Of a stretch of 64,000 nt of DNA, positions 1-7,898 are shown piece by piece. The position numbers and the translations under genes were made by a program. The stretch covers positions 274,888-338,887 of the forward strand of contig NZ_BOOJ01000027.1 in assembly GCF_016863175.1 (NCBI RefSeq), given 5' to 3'. This DNA is from Paraplanobispora siamensis (GTDB taxonomy: Bacteria; Actinomycetota; Actinomycetes; Streptosporangiales; Streptosporangiaceae). Numbering within the stretch: the first letter of the stretch is position 1; the number at the start of each line of letters is the position of its first letter. The notes below the pieces were generated by a model that made no database searches, was not told where the DNA came from, and was given only the letters and a program-made list of their open reading frames with translations.

Positions 1-887
1 AGCGCCACCGACCCCGTCCCGCCGTTCGCGTCCCCGGCGCCGTTCACACCCGCCGTGCCGGACGACCCGTTCGACCGGTTCGACCCGTTCGCCGCCGGGG
101 CCGTCTGGCGGCGCGGGACCAGGTCGCCGAGCTCGCACGAGACGGTGTCCCGGCCGCGGGAGGCGGAAAGGACCGCCGAGAGGACCACCGCCTCCCCCAC
201 GAACGTCGCCACCCCCAGGTCGCGGGGGTCCTCGTAGATCGACACCGGGGTGCCCTCCTGGACGATCCCGCCCTCCCGCATCACCGCGACGGCGTCGGCC
301 ATGGACAGGGCCTCCTCCTGGTCGTGCGTGACCAGCACGGCGGTCGCCCCGGCCCGCTTCAGCGCGGCCCGGACCTCGTCGCGCACGCTCACCCGCAGCG
401 AGCGGTCCAGAGCGTTGAACGGCTCGTCCAGCAGCACCACGCCGGGCCGGGGCGCGAGCGCCCGGGCCAGGGCCACCCGCTGCTGCTGACCGCCGGAGAT
501 CTCGTGCGGCATGCGGTCGCCGTACCCGGCCAGCCCGACCAGTTCCAGGCACTCCTCGATCCGCCCGGCCCGCCGAGCCGACCCGCGCGGCAGGCCGAAG
601 CCGACGTTGCGGGCCACCGACAGGTGCGGGAAGAGCGCCCCCTCCTGCGGCACGATGCCGACCCCGCGCTTCTCCGGCGGCAGGCCGGCCACCTCCCGCC
701 CGCCGATCCGCACCGACCCGGCGTCCGGCCTCTCGAAGCCCGCCACGATCCGCAGCAGGGTGGTCTTGCCGCAGCCGGACGGGCCGAGCACCGCGGCGAG
801 GTCGCCCTCCCCGACGGTCAGCGACGCCCCGCGCAGCACCTCGGTGGCGCCGAAGGACTTGCGCACGTCGGTGACGGTCAGCTTCAC
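1..887 (-). CDS. Fe(III)-type ABC transporter ATP-binding protein (partial, runs off left edge)
   Basis: Nucleotide-binding subunit of an FbpC/PotA-like importer; it hydrolyses ATP on the cytoplasmic face to power the adjacent permease. Walker A GPSGCGKTT is at residues 35-43, signature ISGGQQQR at 130-137, Walker B VVLLDEP at 150-156 and the switch His at 188. GTG at 887 is chosen because its GTGA overlaps the stop of the permease (4 bp) and GGAGGAG lies upstream. The segment read nearest the edge (after about residue 255) is a low-complexity Asn/Gly/Ser stretch with NGS-type repeats, unlike the regulatory domain usual at this point. The 3' end is outside the window. Family certain; the iron substrate is inferred from the binding protein. 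Confidence 0.9.
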   Translation of the reverse strand, partial: MKLTVTDVRKSFGATEVLRGASLTVGEGDLAAVLGPSGCGKTTLLRIVAGFERPDAGSVRIGGREVAGLPPEKRGVGIVPQEGALFPHLSVARNVGFGLPRGSARRAGRIEECLELVGLAGYGDRMPHEISGGQQQRVALARALAPRPGVVLLDEPFNALDRSLRVSVRDEVRAALKRAGATAVLVTHDQEEALSMADAVAVMREGGIVQEGTPVSIYEDPRDLGVATFVGEAVVLSAVLSASRGRDTVSCELGDLVPRRQTAPAANGSNRSNGSSGTAGVNGAGDANGGTGSVA

Positions 888-2446
888 GAGGTCTCCTCCA
901 GGGACCGGCGGCCGAGCACGAAGCCCGGGACCGCCGCGAGCAGTATGAGCAGGGCGGCGTACGGCGCGGCGGCGCCGTACGCCCCCGAGCCGGTCTCCGT
1001 CCACAGCCGGGTGGCGAGCGTGTCCATGCCGGTGGGCCGCAGCAGCAGGGTCGCGGGCAGCTCCTTCATCGCGGTCAGGAACACCAGCGCGGCCCCGGCC
1101 AGCACGCCGGGCAGGGCCAGCGGGAGGGTCACCTCGGCGACGGCCCGCAGCGGGCCGCGGCCCAGCGAGCGGGCGGCCTCCTCCAGAACCGGCGGCGACT
1201 GGAGCACCGAGGCCCGCACCGCGCCCACCGCCGCGGGCATGAACAGCACCGCGTAGGCGATCACCAGCAGCGGCCAGCGCTGGTAGATCGCCGGGACGTA
1301 GCGCACCGCGAAGAACACCAGCGACAGCGCCATGACGATGCCGGGCAGCGAGTGCCCCACGTAGGTGGACTGCTCCAGGAAGGTCGCCGTGCGGCCCCGG
1401 TAGCGGGCCGCGACGATCCCGACCGGCACGGCCAGCGCGGTGGTGAGCACCGCCCCCGCCGCCGCGACGCCGAGCGTGGCGGCCACCGCCTCGATGAGCC
1501 TGGCCGCGTCCATCCCGGCGGAGGAGCCGTCGGCGAGCCAGTAGCAGATGCTCGCCAGCGGGAACCCGACCGCCAGCGCGGCCAGCCCGGCGCACCAGGC
1601 CAGCGCGCCCGCCCTGGCCGCGCCGCCCGTCCGGACCACCGGCAGCCGCCGGGCCGGGGCCCCGCGGGTGGCGTAACCGGTACGGCCCCGGGTGCGGAAC
1701 TCCGCCACCACGATCACCAGCGTGATCGCCACCAGCAGCAGGCCGAGCACCGCGGCCGGGGTGCGGTTGAAGCCCGCCCGGTAGGAGGTGTAGATCTGCG
1801 TGGTGAACACGTCGAACCGCATGATCGCCACCGCGCCGAACTCGGCGAGCACGTACATGGCGACCAGCAGCGCGCCGGCGGCGGCCGAGGGCCGCAGCTG
1901 CCGGAGCACGACGCCGGACCTGCCGCGCCCGAGGGAGAGCGCGACCTCCTCGACGGCCGGGTCCATCCGGCGCAGCGCGGCGGCCACCGGGAGATAGACG
2001 TAGGGATAGCTGCACAACGTCAGCACCAGCACCGACCCCGCGAACCCCTCGATCCCGGTCGCGGCCACCCAGGTGTAGGCCGCCACGTAGGACGGCACCG
2101 CCAGCGGCAGCGCCGCCAGCACGCCGAAGAACCGGCGGCCGGGCAGGTCGCTGCGGACGACCAGCCAGGCCAGCGAGATCCCGACGGCCACGCACAGCGC
2201 CGTCACCACGGCCGCCAGTCCCAGGCTGCGCCCCGCCAGCTCCAGGGTCCTGCCCCGCAGCAGGACGCGGGCCACGGCGTCCCCGCCGCCCTCGGCGGCG
2301 CGGACCGCCAGATAGCCCACCGGCAGCAGCGCCAGCGCCGCCGTCAGCCCGGCCGGGACCAGCAGCCCCGCCGGGATGCGCCGGCCGGTCGTCCCCGCCG
2401 TGCGGCGGCGACCGGCCGGCTCCGCCTGGATCGGGCGAACGGCCAT
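884..2446 (-). CDS. Fe(III)-type ABC transporter permease (FbpB-like, duplicated)
   Basis: Integral membrane subunit of about 520 residues with roughly a dozen hydrophobic segments, built as two homologous halves in one chain, as in FbpB/SfuB ferric permeases. Each half carries an EAA-type loop that docks the ATPase (EEVALSLGRG in the first half, EEAARSLGRG in the second). ATG at 2446 was chosen because it starts MAVRPIQAEP just ahead of the first helix and lies 2 bp past the binding-protein stop. The open frame continues upstream, but only as an out-of-frame reading of the binding-protein gene. Translationally coupled to both neighbours, so one operon is likely. Confidence 0.9.
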   Translation of the reverse strand: MAVRPIQAEPAGRRRTAGTTGRRIPAGLLVPAGLTAALALLPVGYLAVRAAEGGGDAVARVLLRGRTLELAGRSLGLAAVVTALCVAVGISLAWLVVRSDLPGRRFFGVLAALPLAVPSYVAAYTWVAATGIEGFAGSVLVLTLCSYPYVYLPVAAALRRMDPAVEEVALSLGRGRSGVVLRQLRPSAAAGALLVAMYVLAEFGAVAIMRFDVFTTQIYTSYRAGFNRTPAAVLGLLLVAITLVIVVAEFRTRGRTGYATRGAPARRLPVVRTGGAARAGALAWCAGLAALAVGFPLASICYWLADGSSAGMDAARLIEAVAATLGVAAAGAVLTTALAVPVGIVAARYRGRTATFLEQSTYVGHSLPGIVMALSLVFFAVRYVPAIYQRWPLLVIAYAVLFMPAAVGAVRASVLQSPPVLEEAARSLGRGPLRAVAEVTLPLALPGVLAGAALVFLTAMKELPATLLLRPTGMDTLATRLWTETGSGAYGAAAPYAALLILLAAVPGFVLGRRSLEETS

Positions 2447-2448
2447 CG

Positions 2449-3462
2449 TCAGACCAGGCCCACGTCTTGCAGCAGGGCGACGGTCTGCTCGATCGAGTCC
2501 AGCTCGGTCAGGTCGACGTCGGGCCCCTTGAGCGAGTCGAAGGGCGGCAGGCCGGAGGCGGCCGGGACGCCGGAGATCAGCGGGTACTCCTTGGTGGTGT
2601 CGGCGAAGTACTTCTGCGCCTCGGCGCCCAGCAGGAAGTCCACCGCCTTCGCGGCGGCCCCGGCGTGCCTGGAGGCCTTCAGCACGCCCACGCCCGCCAC
2701 GTTGACCAGCGCGCCCGGGTCGCCGGCCGGCAGGTAGGCCAGCCGGGACGGCACCCCGTTCCGGCCCTTCTCGGCGACCTTCTCGTACCAGTAGTAGTGG
2801 TTGATCAGGCCGAGCTGGATCTTGCCCTCGTCGACGGCGTCGAGGATGTTGACGTTGTTGGAGAAGGTCTGGGTGCCGTTGGCCTTCATGGCCTCCAGCC
2901 ACTGCCGGGTCCTGTCCTCACCCGAGGTCACGCGCATCGCGGTGACGAACGACTGGAAGGAGGCGTTCGTCGGCGCCCAGCCGGCCTTGCCCCTCCACTT
3001 GGGATCGGTCAGCTCGAAGACGCTCTCGGGAGGGGCCGTGACGGCACGCGGGTCGTAGACGATCACCCGGGACCGGCCGGAGACCCCCACCCAGGTGCCG
3101 TCGGAGCCGCGGTACTTCGCCGGGACCCTGTCCAGCGCCTCCTGCGCCACGGGGGCGAGCATCCGGTTCTTGCTCAGCGCCCCGAGCGCCCCGGCGTCCT
3201 GGGAGAAGAACACGTCGGCCCGCGTGTCCGCGCCCTCTTCGAGGATCTGCGCGGCCAGTTCGGCGCTGTCGCCGTACCGGACCTGGACGTCCAGGCCGGT
3301 CGCGGCCTTCATCCTGTCGAGCAGCGGGCCGACGAGGTTCTCGTTGCGCCCGGAGTAGATGACGAGGGAGTCGTCGTCGAAGCTCTCCCCGTCCCCGCCG
3401 CAGGCGGACGCCAGCAGCGCCAGGGGGATCAGAGCGACGGCGACCAGCCTGCGCAGGGACAT
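2449..3462 (-). CDS. Fe(III)-type ABC transporter substrate-binding lipoprotein
   Basis: Extracellular solute-binding protein of 337 residues. Signal peptide MSLRRLVAVALIPLALL is followed by lipobox ASAC with Cys21 as the lipid-modified residue. The mature protein begins with LVIYSGRNENLV, characteristic of FbpA/FutA-type ferric-ion binding proteins, and later has YFADTTKEYPLI near the C-terminal lobe. A strong GGAGG ribosome site precedes ATG 3462. It is the first of three tightly packed transporter genes. Ferric iron as ligand is inferred from the family and from the iron box at the head of the gene run; spermidine or thiamine binders are the main alternatives but fit the opening motif less well. 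Confidence 0.88.
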   Translation of the reverse strand: MSLRRLVAVALIPLALLASACGGDGESFDDDSLVIYSGRNENLVGPLLDRMKAATGLDVQVRYGDSAELAAQILEEGADTRADVFFSQDAGALGALSKNRMLAPVAQEALDRVPAKYRGSDGTWVGVSGRSRVIVYDPRAVTAPPESVFELTDPKWRGKAGWAPTNASFQSFVTAMRVTSGEDRTRQWLEAMKANGTQTFSNNVNILDAVDEGKIQLGLINHYYWYEKVAEKGRNGVPSRLAYLPAGDPGALVNVAGVGVLKASRHAGAAAKAVDFLLGAEAQKYFADTTKEYPLISGVPAASGLPPFDSLKGPDVDLTELDSIEQTVALLQDVGLV

Positions 3463-3495
3463 CGGTGCGTACCTCCTTCTACTCGGTCGTCCCGA

Positions 3496-3633
3496 TCATT
3501 CGGAGGAGCTGGAGGAGCCGGAGCCGGAGCCGCCGTCGTCCTCGTTACCGCCGCCGCAGGCCGTCAGGCCGAAGGTCAGCGCCCCGGCCAGGGCCAGGAC
3601 CGTCGCGGTCAGGCGGATGGGGGTCGACTTCAT
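3496..3633 (-). CDS. 45-residue mini-lipoprotein
   Basis: A very short reading frame: charged MKSTPIR start, hydrophobic stretch LTATVLALAGALTFG, lipobox LTAC (Cys26), then a tail of only about 20 residues rich in Gly, Ser and acidic residues ending SSSSSE. AAAGGAAG lies 6 nt before ATG 3633, a better ribosome site than many long genes here have. The gene overlaps the last 89 nt of the upstream membrane-protein gene in another frame and ends 33 nt before the iron-binding lipoprotein. No family recognised. A membrane-anchored acidic tail beside a ferric importer could help capture cations or recruit a partner, which is speculation. Confidence 0.6.
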   Translation of the reverse strand: MKSTPIRLTATVLALAGALTFGLTACGGGNEDDGGSGSGSSSSSE

Positions 3634-5137
3634 GTGATCTTCCTTTCGTGAGGTACGGCGTGCCGTACACGACGAGGAGGAGGGAAACGAGTGCCCAGGT
3701 CAGGTGGAGCGGCCAGAAGCCGTCCCAACCGGACCGGTAGTCGGGCAGCAGTGGGCGCAGGCCCTGGTAGAGCGGCGAGCCGACCCGCTCGAAGCCGCTC
3801 ACCCAGGTGATCCGCACGGCGTACCCGTCGGCCAGCAGCCAGGCGTAGGTGACCAGCCCGGCGACGCCCAGCGCCAGGCCGGTGCGGTGGAGCCACCGGG
3901 GCCGGTCCCGGAGGAGGAGCAGGATCAGCAGGAGGGCGAAGGGGAGCACCACCACGGTCTGGCGGCCCGGCCACCAGTGGCCGTTCATGGTCAGCGCGAC
4001 GAAGGTCGCGGTGAGCCACCCGGCGGCCAGGGGGAGCAGCAGCGCGGCACCGGCGAAAGCACCGGGGAAGGGGCGGGAGGCGGGGAGGTTCCGCGGGCGC
4101 AGGCGCCAGAGTCCGTAGCCCACGGCGGGCAGGAGCAGCAGCCAGGCGGGCTGCCAGGCGGCCAGCCCGTACCCCCGGTCGACCATCAGCCCGACCAGCC
4201 GCACCGCGCGGCCCGCGAAGTCGGGGTCGAAGCCCATGACACCGAACTCGCCGGACTCCTGGAAGTGGTCGCCGCTGGCGTAGACCGTCCAGCCGCCCCA
4301 GACCAGGCGGTGGACCACCAGATAGACGGCGCCCATCGCGGCGAACCCCCCGGCCATGGCGGCGAGCGCCCGCCGGTCGGCGCGCAGCCGCCACAGGCCG
4401 AGCACCGCGAGCACGGCGGCCACGGGGGCGTACTTGACCGACAGCCACGGCAGCGCGGTGATCACAAGGCCGAAGGCGGCGATGTCGCGCCACCGCCCGA
4501 AGGCGGGACCGGTCAGGACGGCCAGCGCGGCGACGGCGGCGAGTGCCGCCGGGAGTTCCGGGTAGACCTGCTGGCCGTAGACGGCCAGGGGGGCGCTCGC
4601 CGAGGCGAGGAGCACGCCGCCGGTCGCCGGGCGCCGCGGGACCGCGAACCTGCGGACCGCCGTCCACAGGGTCAGCGCGGCGAGCGCACCCGCCATGAGC
4701 GCCATCGCGACCTTCGCCGCGCCCCAGCCGCCCAGGCCCATCGGGACGGCCAGGATGATCGGGAGCAGCGGGTCGTGCGGGCTGATCTGGGTGCCGTCGC
4801 CGAGCACCTCGGTCTGCACGGGCAGCGCCCGGGTCCCCGCCCAGGGCGCCCAGCGCCGCTGCTCCAGCTCGTCGGTGATGTCGAGATCGAAGTCCTCGAA
4901 GATCGACAGCGCGGTGAGCAGGTACTGCGGCTCGTCGACGGCCACATGCCCGCCGAAACGCGCCCGCACCCCGATCCCGAGCAGCGCCGCCGCCGTCGCG
5001 ACCACCGCGACCAGGCCCGTCGCCGCCGATATCGAGCCGGGTCGCGCCGCCGCGCCACCCGCCGTGGCCGCCTCCGGAGGGGGCGGGTCCGGCCCGGTGG
5101 GGTTCACCGCGGAGGGCGGCGGCCGGTCAGTGTTCAT
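3545..5137 (-). CDS. GT-C-like polytopic membrane protein
   Basis: Hydrophobic protein of 530 residues with about ten to twelve predicted helices after a Pro-rich cytoplasmic N-terminus. The first loop after helix 1 contains VDEPQYLLTALS with Asp68-Glu69, placed like the acidic pair in loop 1 of GT-C polyprenyl-phosphate-sugar transferases. A later loop has NGHWWPGRQ. These features suggest transfer of a lipid-linked sugar outside the membrane, but I cannot assign a family. ATG 5137 overlaps the epimerase stop by 11 bp, so the two are probably co-translated. The C-terminal 30 residues overlap the mini-lipoprotein gene and look like low-information tail. Confidence 0.75.
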   Translation of the reverse strand: MNTDRPPPSAVNPTGPDPPPPEAATAGGAAARPGSISAATGLVAVVATAAALLGIGVRARFGGHVAVDEPQYLLTALSIFEDFDLDITDELEQRRWAPWAGTRALPVQTEVLGDGTQISPHDPLLPIILAVPMGLGGWGAAKVAMALMAGALAALTLWTAVRRFAVPRRPATGGVLLASASAPLAVYGQQVYPELPAALAAVAALAVLTGPAFGRWRDIAAFGLVITALPWLSVKYAPVAAVLAVLGLWRLRADRRALAAMAGGFAAMGAVYLVVHRLVWGGWTVYASGDHFQESGEFGVMGFDPDFAGRAVRLVGLMVDRGYGLAAWQPAWLLLLPAVGYGLWRLRPRNLPASRPFPGAFAGAALLLPLAAGWLTATFVALTMNGHWWPGRQTVVVLPFALLLILLLLRDRPRWLHRTGLALGVAGLVTYAWLLADGYAVRITWVSGFERVGSPLYQGLRPLLPDYRSGWDGFWPLHLTWALVSLLLVVYGTPYLTKGRSHEVDPHPPDRDGPGPGRGADLRPDGLRRR

Positions 5138-6098
5138 GCGCCCTCCTCAACCGGCCGCCCGACCGGGGGACCGTCTGCGCCGACGGCCTCGGCGGGTCCG
5201 GCCACGGCGTCTCCGCCGGGGGGTGGGCGGCCTGGCGGCGGACGAGTGCGGGCAGGTCGGTCTCGGGGGACCAGCCGATCAGGGAGCGCAGGCGGCGGAC
5301 GTCGGCGAGGGAGGCGCCGGGCTCGACGCCGGGGGCCGGCTCGACGGTGAAGGAGACCTCGGTGTCCAGGGCCTCGGCGACGGCGGCGGCCATGGCGCGG
5401 AGAGTCTGGCCACGGCCGGTGCCGATGTTCACGATGCCCTGGGCGCCTGCGGCGGCGAGGTCGGCCATGGCCCGGGCGGCCTGCCGGACGTCGGTGACGT
5501 CACGGGTGCGGTCGAGTGAGCCGAGCACCCGCAGCGGGCGTCCCCGGCGGGTCGCCTCCAGCCAGAGCGAGAGCGCCATGTCGGGCCGCTGGCCCTCGCC
5601 CGCCACGGTGAACGGCCTGACCACGGTGGTACGGCCGCCGCGGGCCAGCCGCTCGGCGCACAACCGCTCCAGCACGGCCTTGCTCCTGGCGTATCCGCCG
5701 ACGGGCCGCAGCGGATCGGCCTCGTGGCTGGGGCGCCCGCCGCGCGCGCCGCCGTACACCGAACTGGAAGAGACGACCAGGAGCGGCACGTGCGGGGGGA
5801 CGACGGCCAGCACATGGGCTCCGGCCCGCACGTTGTCGCGCCGCCTGCGCCGGGCGACGTCGTGGCCGCGATCTCGCACGCCGGGGCATCCGGCCAGGTG
5901 GTAGACGACGTCGGCGTCCCGCAGGGCGGCCCGGACGAGCTCGTCACCGGCCAGCAGGTCGGCGGTGAGGACGGTCAGACCCGGCCGGGGCGGCTGGGCC
6001 ACCCGGTCGATGCCGACGACCTTCTCTCCCGAGGAGAGGAGTGTCTCGACCAGCGCGCGGCCGATGAACCCGGCGGAGCCGGTGACCATTGCTGACAC
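5127..6098 (-). CDS. NAD-dependent nucleotide-sugar epimerase/dehydratase
   Basis: Extended short-chain dehydrogenase of 323 residues, shaped like UDP-glucose 4-epimerases. Nucleotide-binding GSAGFIG is at the N-terminus, SSSSVYG supplies the catalytic Ser/Thr region and YARSK the Tyr-x3-Lys pair. RDVTDVRQAARAM and GTGRGQTL match the substrate-binding half. GTG 6098 is used because GAGAGG lies 6 nt upstream; ATG 6089 is an alternative. First gene of the minus-strand run that ends in the iron importer, and the closest to the iron box. It probably supplies a sugar nucleotide for the glycosyltransferases on either side; the exact sugar is unknown. Confidence 0.85.
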   Translation of the reverse strand: MSAMVTGSAGFIGRALVETLLSSGEKVVGIDRVAQPPRPGLTVLTADLLAGDELVRAALRDADVVYHLAGCPGVRDRGHDVARRRRRDNVRAGAHVLAVVPPHVPLLVVSSSSVYGGARGGRPSHEADPLRPVGGYARSKAVLERLCAERLARGGRTTVVRPFTVAGEGQRPDMALSLWLEATRRGRPLRVLGSLDRTRDVTDVRQAARAMADLAAAGAQGIVNIGTGRGQTLRAMAAAVAEALDTEVSFTVEPAPGVEPGASLADVRRLRSLIGWSPETDLPALVRRQAAHPPAETPWPDPPRPSAQTVPRSGGRLRRAHEH

Positions 6099-6120
6099 CT
6101 GCGTCCTCTCGCAGAATCAC

Positions 6121-6139
6121 TAAAGGTAGCCTAACCTCA
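6121..6139. promoter_or_regulatory. IdeR/DmdR-type iron box
   Basis: TAAAGGTAGCCTAACCTCA matches the DtxR/IdeR/DmdR consensus TTAGGTTAGSCTAACCTAA at about 15 of 19 positions, with an intact right half. It lies 23 bp before the epimerase start and 27 bp before the divergent flippase-GT2 start, where an Fe(II)-loaded repressor could block both promoters. A ferric-importer operon downstream is what this regulator family usually controls. Confidence 0.7.
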
Positions 6140-6165
6140 CTAAGGGAAACCTCAAAGGACCCTGA

Positions 6166-7869
6166 GTGCGCGCTCCACATCGGTTCTCGTCCGAGCGGCT
6201 CCCCCGCCTCCCCCGGATCCCGATCCGGCCGGCCGCGGGCCGGTCCCGCGCTCCCCTCGGACCAGGCGAAAGTTCCCCCCGCTCCCGTCTGAAGCTGATC
6301 CGGCGCGTCGCGGGCCCGGTGGTCCTCGTCGTCGCCGTCGTCTACCTCACCCGGGTCGTCTCCGGCCCAGACCTGGCCGCGGCGGGCCGGGCGTTGCTGC
6401 GCGACCCGCCGGGCGTGCTGGTCGCGCTGGTGCTGTACGGCTGCGCGTTCGTCCTGCGGGCCTGGTCCTGGCGGCGGGTGCTGCCGGAGCTGTCCATGGG
6501 CCACTCCCTGGCCGCCCTGCACGTGTCCCTGCTCGGCAACCACGTCCTGCCGTTCCGCCTGGGCGAGGCCCTACGGGTGACCACGGTCCTGAACCGGACC
6601 TCCCTGCCCGCGGCCCCGGTGATCGCCTCCACCGTGACCCTCCGCTCCGCCGACCTCGCCGCCGTCGCCCTGCTCGCCCTCGCCGCCGCCCCGAGCCTGG
6701 TCACCGCCCTGGCGGGCCCGTGGCTCTGGCCCCTCGTCGCAGCCCTGGCCCTGGCGACGATCGCCGGAACGTTCTGGCTGACCCGGACCCGGACCTCCGC
6801 CCCGGGAGCGGTCGCCGCGCTCCCGGTCGTCTTCGCCGCCGCCGCGGTGGCGTGGGTGCTGGAGGCGGCCGTGGTGTACGAGGTGGCGCGGCTGGCCGGG
6901 GTGGCGCTGACCCCGGGGGAGGCGGTGGCCGTGACGGCCGTGACGATCGCCGCGCAGACCGTGGCCGTGACCCCCGGCGGGTTCGGCTCCTACGAGGCCG
7001 CGGCCACGGCCGCGCTGACCGCGCTCGGCGTCGCCCCCGGCCCCGCCTTCGCGGTCGCCCTGCTCACCCACGCCTTGAAGACCGCCTACTCCCTCGTCGC
7101 CGGAGGTATCGCGCTCGTGACCCCCACCAGGCTCAGGCTCCCCCGCGCCCTGCCCCCGCGGCCGGAGCGGTCCCCCGTCCCACCCGGCGCGCCGGTCGTC
7201 GCGTTCATCCCCGTCTTCAACGAGGAGGAGACCGTCGGGGAGGTCGTCGGGCGCCTGCCGGAGACGGTCGCCGGGCGCCCGCTGGTCACGATCGTGATCG
7301 ACGACGGCTCCACGGACGCCTCGGCCGCCCGCGCCCGGAAGGCGGGGGCCCGCGTGGTGTCCCAGCCGCGCAACCTCGGCCTGGGCGCCGCCGTGCGCCG
7401 CGGGCTGGCGGAGGCCGTACGGCCCGGCCCCGCGGCGGTCGTCTATCTGGACGCCGACCTGGAGTACTTCCCCGAGGACATCGAGCTCCTGGCCGCCCCG
7501 ATCCTGTCCGGCGCGGCCGACTACGTGGTGGGCTCCCGCTTCGCCGGGACCATCGACCGCATGCTCCCTCACCGCCGCCTCGGCAACCGGGTCCTGACCG
7601 CCTGGGTCCGCTGGATGACCCGGCAGGAGGTAACCGACGGCCAGAGCGGCTACCGGGCCTTCTCCCCCGGCGCGGCCCGCGCCGCCGAGGTCATCCACGA
7701 CTACAACTACGCCCAGGTCCTCACCCTGGACCTGCTGGCCAAGGGGTACCGCTATCACGAGGTCCCCATCCGCTACGCCTTCCGCGCCGCCGGCGAGTCC
7801 TTCGTCAGGATCGGCCGCTATCTCCGCAAGGTCGTCCCCGCCGTCCACCGCGAGCTCAACTCCCCCTGA
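6166..7869 (+). CDS. Flippase-like (LPG-synthase TM) domain fused to GT2 glycosyltransferase
   Basis: 567-residue two-domain protein. Residues about 45-330 hold six to eight helices of the lysylphosphatidylglycerol-synthase/AglD transmembrane family, including GNHVLPFRLGEALR and TPGGFGSYEAA. Residues about 345-567 form a family-2 glycosyltransferase with PVFNEEETV, IDDGST and the DxD-like YLDADLEYF, closest in style to dolichyl-phosphate-mannose synthases. It probably makes a polyprenyl-phosphate sugar on the inner face and may help flip it. GTG 6166 has AAAGGA about 6 nt upstream and only 27 bp separate it from the iron box, so iron control is likely. The donor sugar cannot be read from sequence. 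Confidence 0.85.
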   Translation: MRAPHRFSSERLPRLPRIPIRPAAGRSRAPLGPGESSPRSRLKLIRRVAGPVVLVVAVVYLTRVVSGPDLAAAGRALLRDPPGVLVALVLYGCAFVLRAWSWRRVLPELSMGHSLAALHVSLLGNHVLPFRLGEALRVTTVLNRTSLPAAPVIASTVTLRSADLAAVALLALAAAPSLVTALAGPWLWPLVAALALATIAGTFWLTRTRTSAPGAVAALPVVFAAAAVAWVLEAAVVYEVARLAGVALTPGEAVAVTAVTIAAQTVAVTPGGFGSYEAAATAALTALGVAPGPAFAVALLTHALKTAYSLVAGGIALVTPTRLRLPRALPPRPERSPVPPGAPVVAFIPVFNEEETVGEVVGRLPETVAGRPLVTIVIDDGSTDASAARARKAGARVVSQPRNLGLGAAVRRGLAEAVRPGPAAVVYLDADLEYFPEDIELLAAPILSGAADYVVGSRFAGTIDRMLPHRRLGNRVLTAWVRWMTRQEVTDGQSGYRAFSPGAARAAEVIHDYNYAQVLTLDLLAKGYRYHEVPIRYAFRAAGESFVRIGRYLRKVVPAVHRELNSP

Positions 7870-7898
7870 CCCGGCCGGACGCGCGCCCCGTCAGACGA

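Noticed and set aside
3704..5350. 548-codon plus-strand open frame opposite the membrane-protein and epimerase genes
   Set aside because: Composition (Arg/Gly/Pro/His/Gln-rich, no motif) is typical of an antisense shadow in very GC-rich DNA; the minus strand carries clear protein motifs.
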